In this document: positions 31,357 to 39,646 of the stretch, piece by piece
Layout of the letters: each line of letters begins with the position of its first letter
How positions within the stretch are numbered: the first letter of the stretch is position 1
Assembly: GCF_003441615.1 (NCBI RefSeq)
Contig: NZ_CP031842.1
Location: 1,754,501 to 1,818,500 of the forward strand
Direction: 5' to 3'
Source of the DNA: Dechloromonas sp. HYN0024
GTDB taxonomy: Bacteria > Pseudomonadota > Gammaproteobacteria > Burkholderiales > Rhodocyclaceae
DNA length: 64,000 bases
Position numbers and translations under genes: made by a program
The notes under the pieces: generated by a model
What the model saw: only the letters and a program-made list of their open reading frames with translations
What the model was told of the DNA's origin: nothing
Databases searched by the model: none

Positions 31357-34300
31357 TTAAGCCGCATCCCTCATTTTCAAAGCTTCCTGAATATCTACTT
31401 CGACGACGCGCGAGACGCCGGATTCCTGCATGGTGACGCCGACCAGCTGTTCGGCCATTTCCATGGCGATTTTATTATGAGAAATGAAAAGGAACTGTGT
31501 CCCGCCTGACATTTTCTTGACCATTGAGCAAAAACGCTCGGTATTGCTGTCATCGAGCGGCGCATCAACCTCGTCAAGCAGGCAGAATGGGGCCGGGTTC
31601 AACTGGAACATCGAGAAAACCAGGGCAATCGCCGTCAGCGCCTTTTCACCACCGGAGAGCAAGTGAATGGTCGAATTCTTCTTGCCTGGCGGCTGGGCGA
31701 TGACCTGCACGCCGGCATCGAGAATTTCGTCGCCGGTCATCACCAGCTCGGCCCGGCCGCCACCGAACAGTTCGGGGAACAACGTGCCAAAATGACCATT
31801 GACCGTATCGAAGGTGCTTTGCAGCAACTCGCGGGTTTCACGGTCGATGCGGCGAATGGCATTTTCCAGCGTTTCCATCGCCTCGTTGAGGTCGGCCGCC
31901 TGCATGTCGAGGTAGCCCTTGCGCTCGGTCGCCGTTTCCAGCTCCTGCAGGGCCGCCATATTGACCGCGCCAAGCTCGGCGATGGCATTGCCGAGCCGGG
32001 TGATTTCGCCCTGCAGGCTGGCTGGCCGGGCATTCCCGAGTTCGCCCTGAAGGGCCTCCTCGTGGGCACCGGCCTCCAATAACTGCTGGGCGAACTGTTC
32101 GGTACTCAGGGCTGCCGCCTGCTCTTTCAATTTCAATTCACCGATCCGCACGCGCAGCGGCTCGAGGCCCTGCTCAATACGCATGCGCTGCTCCTCGAAA
32201 CCGCGCAGGGCCTGGGTTGCCGCTTCGAGCGCATCGCGCTTGTCGGCCAGCACCTTCTCTGCCGATTGCCGGGCCTCCAGCGCCATCTGCAGGGCACCTT
32301 CCATGACATCGGGTGGTGCCGCCTCGACCTGCTCGGCGCACTGGGCGCGGTCCTTCTCGATGCGGTTCAATTCACGCTGGGCCGTCGCCTGCTGGGCGAA
32401 GACATCCTGCAGCTTGCTTTCGCATTCGCGCAACGAGAACTGCGCTTCGCGCAAGGCCCGGTCGAAATCGGCATTGCGCTCACGCTCGGTCCGCACGGCC
32501 CGCTCGCATTCGTCGAGCCGCGACTGCGCGCCATGAACCAGAACGCGGATGCGGCTCAAACCATCGCGGATTTCCTCGATGCGCTCATCCGCCGACATGT
32601 CGCGCTCGCGTTCGCTTTCTTCTTCCTCGGCGAGTTCAGCCAGCTGCTCGTTGAGGCGCTCCTTCTGTTCCTTGTAGCGCTCAATGGCTTGTGACAGCTT
32701 CAGCACTTCCATCTGCACGGCATGCACGCGCTGCTGGCGGTCGGCAACGTATTGCCGGATTTCGCCCATTTCGGCCTGTTTGTCGTCAATCTGCTCATCG
32801 AGCATGAGCAACTGCTCGCGCATCGCGCCCGCCTGATCCTCGGCCAGGGCAATCCCCTCGCCCAGCGTCTCGATTTCGCGCTGACGTTCGAGCAGACCAT
32901 GTTCGCCCTGATCCGGCGCAAAGAAAGTGACGCTGTGGCGGGTCAGCAGGTCACCGCCCCGGGTGACGAGCAAGCCACCATCCGGCAGTTCACCACGTTG
33001 CGCCAGCCCCTCACCCAGCGACTCGGCGGTGCGTACCGCCCCCAGCCAGTCGGCCAGCACGGCACGGATGGCGGCATCATCGCTGCGCACGCGGGCGGCC
33101 AATGCGTTCTCGCCGACACCTGCCGCAGCCACGGCACTGCCAGACAGCACCAGGGCCAGCCGCGCTTCCGGCCGATCATGCAGCCAGGCGTCGAGCCTGG
33201 CCGGATCGTCGCAGGCAATGGCACTCAGGCGCTCACGCAGAACTGCTTCGACGGCATCTTCCCAGCCCGCTTCAACGTGAATCTTCTGCCACAGCGGCGG
33301 CGCATCGTCGAGATTGTGGCGACGCAGCCATTCCGGCAACTTGCCACTCTGCTGCGTGCGCGCCTGCATTTGTTCAAGAGCGGCGCGGCGGGCCTGACCG
33401 GCAGCCAGTTCGCGTTCGATGCGCTGGACTTCCGCCTGCGCCTCCTTGCGCCGGGCTTCGACCTGCGGCAACTCCTGCTGCAATTGCTGCAACTGGTCCT
33501 GATCACCGGCCAGTTCCTCACGCAAGAGGGCGAGCTCTTCTTCCTTTTCGGCCAGATCCAGTTCGTCGGGCGGGTTGATGCCGCCGGTTTCCTCACGCAG
33601 GCGTTCGCGGCGCTGGATAATCGACTGCAGGGCGCGCTGGGCGTGTGCCTTGTTGGTCAACTCGACTTCCAGCTTCTGCTCACCATTGGTTGACCGCGTC
33701 TTCAGGCGTTGCAACTCCTCCTGTGCCTGAGCATGGTCTTCTTCGACCTGCGGGGCGATGTTCATCTGCTGGTGCAGGCGCTCCTCGGCTTCCTCGACAC
33801 GCAGCTTGGTAACTTCCTGCAACTCTTCCCACTTGAGGCGATCCTCTGCCAGCTTCTCGGCCGTCTGGCTCCACTGCTTCAGTTCGTCTTCCAGTTGCGT
33901 CAGTCGCGCCTCAAGCTGGCTGCGCGATTCGCGGCGATGGCGGATTTCCGCCTCCAGCCGGGCGACTTCGGCATTGGCCGCGTACATGTCGCTTTGCGCA
34001 TTGTGCAGGGCATCGCCGGCGGCGAAGTGCGCCTCGCGGGTTTCTTCGGCGCGCGCTTCGGTTTCGCGCAGGGCGGCACTTTGCGCTTCAAGCTCTGTCA
34101 CGGCGCGCTCGACATCAAGCGACAGGCGCAGGCGTTCGGCCTCGGCTTCGCGTTTCTTGAGGAGCCAGAGCACCTGCTGACGCAGCACCAGTTGTTCGTT
34201 CAGGCCCTGATAGCGGCGCGCCACCTCGGCCTGGGCCTCCAGGCGTTCCATCTGGTTGCCGAGTTCGAGACGGATGTCCTCGACGCGCAGCAGGTTCTCG

Positions 34301-34863
34301 CGGGTGTCCTCAAGCCGGCCGTTGGTTTCCTTGCGCCGCTCCTTGTAACGCGTGACGCCGGCCGCTTCTTCGAGAAAGACGCGCAGATCGTCGGGGCGTG
34401 CCTCGATGATGCGCGAGATCATCCCCTGACCAATGATGGCGTAAGCACGGGGGCCAAGGCCGGTGCCGAGGAACAGATCGGTAATGTCCTTGCGCCGGAC
34501 CTTCAGATTGTTGATGAAGTAGTCCGACTGCCCCTGCCGCGTCAGCGTCCGCTTGACCGACAGTTCGGTGTATTGCGACCACTGACCGAGGGCCCGCCCG
34601 AGCAGGTTCTCGAAGATCAGTTCGACCGAGGCGCGCGATACCGGCTTGCGGTTCGACGAGCCATTGAAAATGACGTCCATCATTGACTCGCCGCGCAATT
34701 CGGAGGCCTTTGACTCGCCCAGCACCCAGCGCACGGCATCCATGATGTTGGATTTGCCGCAGCCATTGGGGCCAACGACGCCGACGAGTTGGCCGGGAAC
34801 GGCCACAGAGGTCGGATCGACGAAGGATTTGAAGCCGGCGAGTTTGAGTTTGGTAAGACGCAT
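31357..34863 (-). CDS. smc: Chromosome segregation ATPase SMC
   Basis: From the ATG at 34863 the protein has 1168 residues; the family start MRLTKLKLAGFKSFVDPTSV chooses it over an ATG 54 bases earlier. It has Walker A GPNGCGKSN near residue 35, two long coiled coils around a hinge (about residues 510-670), and the C-terminal signature LLSGGEKALTAIALVFSMFQ with Walker B CLLDEVDAPLDD. With ScpA/ScpB it forms the bacterial condensin. Confidence 0.97.
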   Translation of the reverse strand: MRLTKLKLAGFKSFVDPTSVAVPGQLVGVVGPNGCGKSNIMDAVRWVLGESKASELRGESMMDVIFNGSSNRKPVSRASVELIFENLLGRALGQWSQYTELSVKRTLTRQGQSDYFINNLKVRRKDITDLFLGTGLGPRAYAIIGQGMISRIIEARPDDLRVFLEEAAGVTRYKERRKETNGRLEDTRENLLRVEDIRLELGNQMERLEAQAEVARRYQGLNEQLVLRQQVLWLLKKREAEAERLRLSLDVERAVTELEAQSAALRETEARAEETREAHFAAGDALHNAQSDMYAANAEVARLEAEIRHRRESRSQLEARLTQLEDELKQWSQTAEKLAEDRLKWEELQEVTKLRVEEAEERLHQQMNIAPQVEEDHAQAQEELQRLKTRSTNGEQKLEVELTNKAHAQRALQSIIQRRERLREETGGINPPDELDLAEKEEELALLREELAGDQDQLQQLQQELPQVEARRKEAQAEVQRIERELAAGQARRAALEQMQARTQQSGKLPEWLRRHNLDDAPPLWQKIHVEAGWEDAVEAVLRERLSAIACDDPARLDAWLHDRPEARLALVLSGSAVAAAGVGENALAARVRSDDAAIRAVLADWLGAVRTAESLGEGLAQRGELPDGGLLVTRGGDLLTRHSVTFFAPDQGEHGLLERQREIETLGEGIALAEDQAGAMREQLLMLDEQIDDKQAEMGEIRQYVADRQQRVHAVQMEVLKLSQAIERYKEQKERLNEQLAELAEEEESERERDMSADERIEEIRDGLSRIRVLVHGAQSRLDECERAVRTERERNADFDRALREAQFSLRECESKLQDVFAQQATAQRELNRIEKDRAQCAEQVEAAPPDVMEGALQMALEARQSAEKVLADKRDALEAATQALRGFEEQRMRIEQGLEPLRVRIGELKLKEQAAALSTEQFAQQLLEAGAHEEALQGELGNARPASLQGEITRLGNAIAELGAVNMAALQELETATERKGYLDMQAADLNEAMETLENAIRRIDRETRELLQSTFDTVNGHFGTLFPELFGGGRAELVMTGDEILDAGVQVIAQPPGKKNSTIHLLSGGEKALTAIALVFSMFQLNPAPFCLLDEVDAPLDDSNTERFCSMVKKMSGGTQFLFISHNKIAMEMAEQLVGVTMQESGVSRVVEVDIQEALKMRDAA

Positions 34864-34957
34864 GCCTGATTGCGGCGGAACGAATGCCCCGCCATGATGG
34901 GGGCCGTATAATAACATCGACTATTTGTTCGCCCGGCCCTCAGGAAGGATCGTTCCG

Positions 34958-35431
34958 ATGAACACCGATGAGCAGTTTCTCGCCCGTGCCGTCGAATTGG
35001 CCCGGCACGGCAGCGCCAGCGGTGCCGGTGGCCCCTTCGGCGCGGTCATCGTACGCGCCGGCAAGGTCATTGCCGAAGGCTGGAATTGCGTCGTCGCCAG
35101 CCATGATCCGACGGCCCATGCCGAAATCGCCGCCATCCGCCAAGCCTGCGCCGCGATGGGGAACTTCCATTTAAGCGGCTGCACCCTATACACATCGAGC
35201 GAACCCTGCCCGATGTGCCTGTCCGCCGCCTATTGGGCGCGCATCGACCGTATCGTCTTCGCCAACAGCCGGGCCGAAGCGGCAGCCATCGGCTTCTGCG
35301 ACGACGAACTTTACAGCGAACTGAACCGTCATTTTTCGGCACGCAGCATTGTCATGGAACACCACCCGCTGGCCGGCTCGCTCGATCCGCTGACCCAATG
35401 GGCGGCCGATCCCGGCCGCACCCCCTATTGA
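34958..35431 (+). CDS. Nucleoside/guanine deaminase family protein
   Basis: The ATG at 34958 is preceded by AGGAAGG and gives 157 residues. Zinc-binding motifs HAE (DPTAHAEIAAIRQAC) and PCPMC (SSEPCPMCLSAAYWARID) define the CDA/CMP deaminase fold. Length and the C-terminal segment match the guanine deaminase (GuaD)/nucleoside deaminase group better than TadA. It is divergent from smc. Confidence 0.85.
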   Translation: MNTDEQFLARAVELARHGSASGAGGPFGAVIVRAGKVIAEGWNCVVASHDPTAHAEIAAIRQACAAMGNFHLSGCTLYTSSEPCPMCLSAAYWARIDRIVFANSRAEAAAIGFCDDELYSELNRHFSARSIVMEHHPLAGSLDPLTQWAADPGRTPY

Positions 35432-35447
35432 TCGACAGGCCCGGGCC

Positions 35448-35765
35448 ATGGACCATGCCACCGTCCCACTGCGCGCCGAAACCCTGCAGGTTTTGCGCCT
35501 GATCAGCGAATTCGAACCCTTGTTACTGCTGCGCGGCGACGACGACGGCTACGGCTCGCGCTGGACACTCTCCGGCCAGCAGGTACAGCCGGCCATCGCC
35601 CAGTTCCTCATGGAATTCGGCTTTGTCGCCGACAGCGGAAAAACCGAATTCGGTGCGATCAAACTGGCGCTCACCGAAAAGGGTAGCGAGTTCCGCGAAA
35701 ACGGCATCCGCTGGTGGTCCGAACTAAGCCTCGTGCAAAAACTTAAAATCACGCTACTCGGCTAA
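35448..35765 (+). CDS. Hypothetical protein, 105 residues
   Basis: I do not recognise a family. The sequence is mixed alpha/beta with ETLQVLRLISEFEPLLLLRG at the start and a probable winged-helix-like region (PAIAQFLMEFGFVADSGKTE). No signal peptide or membrane segment is visible. It begins 16 bases after the deaminase stop and may be co-transcribed with it. Confidence 0.7.
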   Translation: MDHATVPLRAETLQVLRLISEFEPLLLLRGDDDGYGSRWTLSGQQVQPAIAQFLMEFGFVADSGKTEFGAIKLALTEKGSEFRENGIRWWSELSLVQKLKITLLG

Positions 35766-35826
35766 GTGCCCCTATCCCGGCAAGCCGCTACCACTCAATC
35801 ATCAACTCTCTTCACGCGACCCCAGA

Positions 35827-37077
35827 ATGCACCGTCCTTCGCTCAACACCCAGATCCTGATCGGCTGCCTGCTCGGCATCGCCGGCGGCCTCTGGCTGGC
35901 CACCCTGCCGACCGCAACCCCATTGGTCAGCAACAGCCTGTACGGTGCCAAAATGCTCGGCAACCTGTTTCTCGACCTGCTGCGCGTCATCCTCGTACCG
36001 CTGGTCTTTTCTTCCATCGTCTGTGGCGTCGCCAATCTGCGCGCCCACCAGCAAATGCACCGGGTGTGGATCGCCACGCTCGGCTTCTTCTCGCTATCGA
36101 TGACCATTGCGATCATTCTCGGCCTCGGTGCTGCCAGCCTTTTCCGGCCTGGCGAAGGCCTGCAACTGGAGATGTTTGCCGACGCCACCCGAAACTACCA
36201 GGCGCGCCAGATGCCGCTGCCCGACTATATCGCCCAGTTCATGCGCGGCCTCTTTCAGAATCCCTTCAAGGCATTGGCCGATGGCGACATCCTGGCCGTC
36301 GTCATCATTGCGCTGATTCTCGGCATTGCGCTCGTGGTCGGCGGAGAACGCTACAAGAACATCCGTAACCTGCTTCAGGAATTACAGGAACTCTGCCTGC
36401 TCATCGTCGGCTGGATCATGCGCCTGGCACCCTTCGGCCTGGCCGCGCTGCTGATGCAACTGGTCGCCACGCAAAACGCCGCCCTGCTCACCAGCCTCGC
36501 CCATTTCATTGCGGTCGTTACCGGCACCACGCTGTTCCACGGCATCGTCATTCTGCCGCTGCTCCTCTGGCTGGTCACCCGCATGTCACCGCTGCGCTTC
36601 TGGAAAGGCTCCCGCGAAGCCATGATCACCGCCTTCGCGACCAGTTCAAGCGCCGCCACGCTGCCCATCACCTTACGCTGCACCGAGCAGCACCTGCACG
36701 TCAAAAAGGATATCGCCAACTTCGTCGTACCGCTTGGCGCCACCGTCAACATGGACGGCACGGCCCTCTACGAAGCCGCCGCTGCCCTTTTCGTCGCCCG
36801 CCTGGCCGGCATCGAACTCGACCTTGCCCACCAGTTGATCATCTTCTTCGTTGCCATGCTCGGTGCCATCGGCGCCCCCGGCATCCCCAGCGTCGGCATG
36901 CTGAGCATGGTCCTCGTCCTCGAATCGGTCGGCCTGCCCACCGCGGCCATTGCCATCCTCCTCCCCATCGACCGTATCCTTGACACCGTGCGCACGGCAG
37001 TCAACGTCCAGGGTGACATGATAGGCAGCTTGATCGTGCAGAAGCTGACGGAATCTGAACCGCTGACAGATCAGTAA
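35827..37077 (+). CDS. Dicarboxylate/amino acid:cation symporter (DAACS family)
   Basis: The 416-residue protein has about eight transmembrane segments. The substrate/cation-binding signatures are ATSSSAATLPITLRC (serine-rich hairpin), GATVNMDGTALYEA (NMDGT motif) and GAIGAPGIPSVGMLSM (second hairpin). This places it with GltP/DctA-type Na+ or H+ symporters. The precise substrate (glutamate, aspartate or C4-dicarboxylate) cannot be read from sequence. Confidence 0.92.
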   Translation: MHRPSLNTQILIGCLLGIAGGLWLATLPTATPLVSNSLYGAKMLGNLFLDLLRVILVPLVFSSIVCGVANLRAHQQMHRVWIATLGFFSLSMTIAIILGLGAASLFRPGEGLQLEMFADATRNYQARQMPLPDYIAQFMRGLFQNPFKALADGDILAVVIIALILGIALVVGGERYKNIRNLLQELQELCLLIVGWIMRLAPFGLAALLMQLVATQNAALLTSLAHFIAVVTGTTLFHGIVILPLLLWLVTRMSPLRFWKGSREAMITAFATSSSAATLPITLRCTEQHLHVKKDIANFVVPLGATVNMDGTALYEAAAALFVARLAGIELDLAHQLIIFFVAMLGAIGAPGIPSVGMLSMVLVLESVGLPTAAIAILLPIDRILDTVRTAVNVQGDMIGSLIVQKLTESEPLTDQ

Positions 37078-37150
37078 CTGACCGCCATTTTCGTGTCCCG
37101 CCCAAGCTATGATGCGAAGCATGGGCTTCCTTGAATTGCGGACAGACTGA

Positions 37151-38161
37151 ATGAACATGCAGGATCGATTGAACTCGCTTCATCGTGGCGCGCGCTCTAT
37201 TTTCGGGGCGATATCAGGCGCGCTATTGGCCAGCCTTATCTCGGGTTGTGCCCTCCTGAAAGCACCGTATTTCGACCCCAGTCCCCTGGAGACCGGCAGA
37301 CTCCCCGCGCCCGACATCACCATCCAGCTCCCGCAGTTAGGGCCCTGCACGGATGAGGCCGAGCAGACCTTGTCGCTCGACTCGTCGAAGCCGGTAACCA
37401 TACTGGTGCACGGTTGTAACGGATCAGCCGGACGGTTCCGCTCGCTCGCCCAGCTCTACGCCTTTCACGGCCAGCAAGCGGTCTGCTTCACCTATGACGA
37501 CCGGGCCAGCCTGCAACGTAGCGCCGAGCAGCTGACTACGGCCGTCGATGCGCTGGCCGGAAAATTGCGCAATCGGGAGTTCACCGTTGTCGGCCATAGC
37601 ATGGGCGGGCTGATAGCGAGGAAGGCCATGGAAGGCGAACGCCGCCCCGAGTGGGAGCGCAACGGGTTGAACGTCAATCTGGTAACCGTCTCAGCCCCGG
37701 TCGCCGGCATTGCCGCAGCGAACCTGTGCGGATATCGCGGCCTGCACTGGGCCAGTCTAGGATTGATTCCACTCAGTTGCAGGGCGGTCACCGGTGATAA
37801 TTGGCATGAGATTACCGCCTCTTCCGATTTCATCCGCCGTCCAGGCCCATTGGTTGCCTCGGTGCAGCGCTACGTGAAAGTGGTCACCGATGAGCGCAAC
37901 ACCTGCCGCCGCCGCGATGCGGCCGGCACCTGCCAGGAAAGTGATCACATCTTCAGCCTGGCCGAGCAGTACCAGCCTGTCATTGACGCCTACCCACGCC
38001 TCGCCAACGTTGAAGTTGCCGCCGGCCATGTCGAGATCGTCGGCTACAAGGGAAGCGCCCCCCGCCACTTGATCTCGATCCTGCAGCAGCAGGGTTTGCT
38101 GGCCGCCACGCCAGCGGAACGCGTGGACGCCTTGCAACGACTGATGGCGAAACTCTACTGA
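37151..38161 (+). CDS. Alpha/beta hydrolase lipoprotein
   Basis: The 336-residue protein has a lipoprotein signal ending in LISGC (Cys33). An alpha/beta-hydrolase core follows with TILVHGCNG (oxyanion-hole region) and the nucleophile elbow GHSMGG, Ser at about residue 150. The catalytic His is probably in AAGHVEIVGYKG. It contains several Cys pairs, consistent with periplasmic disulfides. The substrate is unknown; esterase/lipase or peptidase activity are the usual options. Confidence 0.8.
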   Translation: MNMQDRLNSLHRGARSIFGAISGALLASLISGCALLKAPYFDPSPLETGRLPAPDITIQLPQLGPCTDEAEQTLSLDSSKPVTILVHGCNGSAGRFRSLAQLYAFHGQQAVCFTYDDRASLQRSAEQLTTAVDALAGKLRNREFTVVGHSMGGLIARKAMEGERRPEWERNGLNVNLVTVSAPVAGIAAANLCGYRGLHWASLGLIPLSCRAVTGDNWHEITASSDFIRRPGPLVASVQRYVKVVTDERNTCRRRDAAGTCQESDHIFSLAEQYQPVIDAYPRLANVEVAAGHVEIVGYKGSAPRHLISILQQQGLLAATPAERVDALQRLMAKLY

Positions 38162-38778
38162 CCCCAATTCGCCCCTGAATGTACCGATAACTGACGAAAA
38201 ATCGGGTATCGGGATTAACCGGACAACAGACTGGATTGATCAGAGCGAATCGACTTGCACAGTCATCGCGGCAATTTATTGTGCGACGCAGAAATATGCA
38301 TCCAATTCCTGCTTAGGAATTGACGACCTCACTGGCAGCACCGTGCCCGTTACCGCCATTCGTTGCAGCAACCGTCGAACGGCAGGGAGTTGATTGCAGC
38401 AGTCATTAGCGCGACGTGGCGACCGAGTGCTCATCGGCCAAAGCAATCCTTCCTCGATGCCACTGGTAATGCCTGCTTTACGCAATACTCCGGGCACGCT
38501 CGCTATCCGTACATCCAATAACTTTCCGTCGAACCCGGATTTAACAATCAGAATCAATGCCACCGCGGCGCTCGGGCGGTTACGGTCCGATGTCCTGGAA
38601 ACCCGTCACTATCGATGCCTGCTCAAATATTTCTGGCAAGTGCGGTTGGACACTATTGAGTTTTTTTTCAATGCAGCCTAATATGGCAAAACAGTCAAAA
38701 TCTTCAAATTTAAACTTTTGCCGGTTTGTCTGGCAATAAGTCTCGCAGCCTCCCCGACTGTTGCGCAGGAGAAAGATC
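38162..38778. other. Intergenic stretch without a convincing gene
   Basis: The 617-base gap holds only short, mutually overlapping frames on both strands (for example 38276-38563 on the minus strand). None has a clear ribosome site or a recognisable domain. The last 90 bases are AT-rich and contain TTGCC...GGCAA (38718-38736) as an inverted repeat, a possible regulator site for the binding-protein/kinase genes that follow. It may be a decayed gene. Confidence 0.4.
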
Positions 38779-39627
38779 ATGTTCTCGTCAATGCGGCGTG
38801 CCTGGAACAAAGCGATTTGGAACCCCGGACTGGCAGTCTGCTGGCTTGCGCTTTGTGCTCCGCTCATTGCGGTGGCGCAGGAATATAGCTTCGGTGTTGT
38901 CCCCCAGTTCGAGCAACGCAAGTTGTTCGCCATCTGGCGCCCGATCATCGAGGACATTGCTCAACGCAGTGGTGTACAGCTCAAATTTGTCGTCGCCATG
39001 TCGGTTAAGGAATTCGAGGGGCAATTGGCGCGCGGCGCCTACGATTTCGTCTATACCAACCCTTACCACATCCTTCGAGAAAGTACGCAACAAGGCTATA
39101 TTCCGCTTGTCCGCGATGCTGAGCCGTTGCGCGGCCTGATCGTCGTCGCCAAGGACAGCGCCTTGAAATCCCCCGCCGACCTGGCTGGGAGCAAGTTGGC
39201 CATTCCGTCGCCTAATGCCCTGGGTGCCAGCCTGCTCGTTCGCGCCGATCTCGAACGCCTGTTCAAGGTGACGGTCGAACCGGTCAATGTAAATACTCAT
39301 AGTTCGGTTTACATGAATGTCGCCAACGGTCTCCTGCCGGCCGGCGGAGGCGTTGAAAAGACCCTGTCCGAGCAGGAACCGGCCGTGCGCGATTTGCTGC
39401 GCGTGCTGTATGTAACACGCGAAATGCCCTCTCATCCCATTTCCGCTCATCCACGTGTACCCAAATCAGTTCGTACCGCCGTCCAGCAATCAATTCTCGG
39501 TCTGGCAGCGACTTCGGATGGGCAAAATCTGCTCGACAAGGTGCCGATGCGCCAGCCGGTTGCGACATCCATCAAGGATTACGTCCCGATGCGCAGTTGG
39601 GGCCTGGATCGCTACTGGACAAATTGA
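38779..39627 (+). CDS. PhnD-like periplasmic phosphate/phosphonate-type binding protein
   Basis: The ATG at 38779, with AGGAGA upstream, gives 282 residues. A Sec signal ends after AVA (residue 33). The mature part begins YSFGVVPQFEQRKLFAIWRP and contains VYTNPYHILRES and SPADLAGSKLAIPSPNA, as in PhnD/PtxB-type ABC binding proteins. No permease or ATPase gene is nearby; instead the next gene (19-base gap) is a membrane hybrid histidine kinase. It is therefore probably a sensory co-receptor rather than an importer part. Confidence 0.88.
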   Translation: MFSSMRRAWNKAIWNPGLAVCWLALCAPLIAVAQEYSFGVVPQFEQRKLFAIWRPIIEDIAQRSGVQLKFVVAMSVKEFEGQLARGAYDFVYTNPYHILRESTQQGYIPLVRDAEPLRGLIVVAKDSALKSPADLAGSKLAIPSPNALGASLLVRADLERLFKVTVEPVNVNTHSSVYMNVANGLLPAGGGVEKTLSEQEPAVRDLLRVLYVTREMPSHPISAHPRVPKSVRTAVQQSILGLAATSDGQNLLDKVPMRQPVATSIKDYVPMRSWGLDRYWTN

Positions 39628-39646
39628 TTCGCCCATAGGTTAGCCA

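Noticed and set aside
38276..38563. Minus-strand 95-codon frame in the 617-base gap
   Set aside because: No Shine-Dalgarno, no recognised domain, and an equally long frame on the + strand; kept only as a possible decayed gene.
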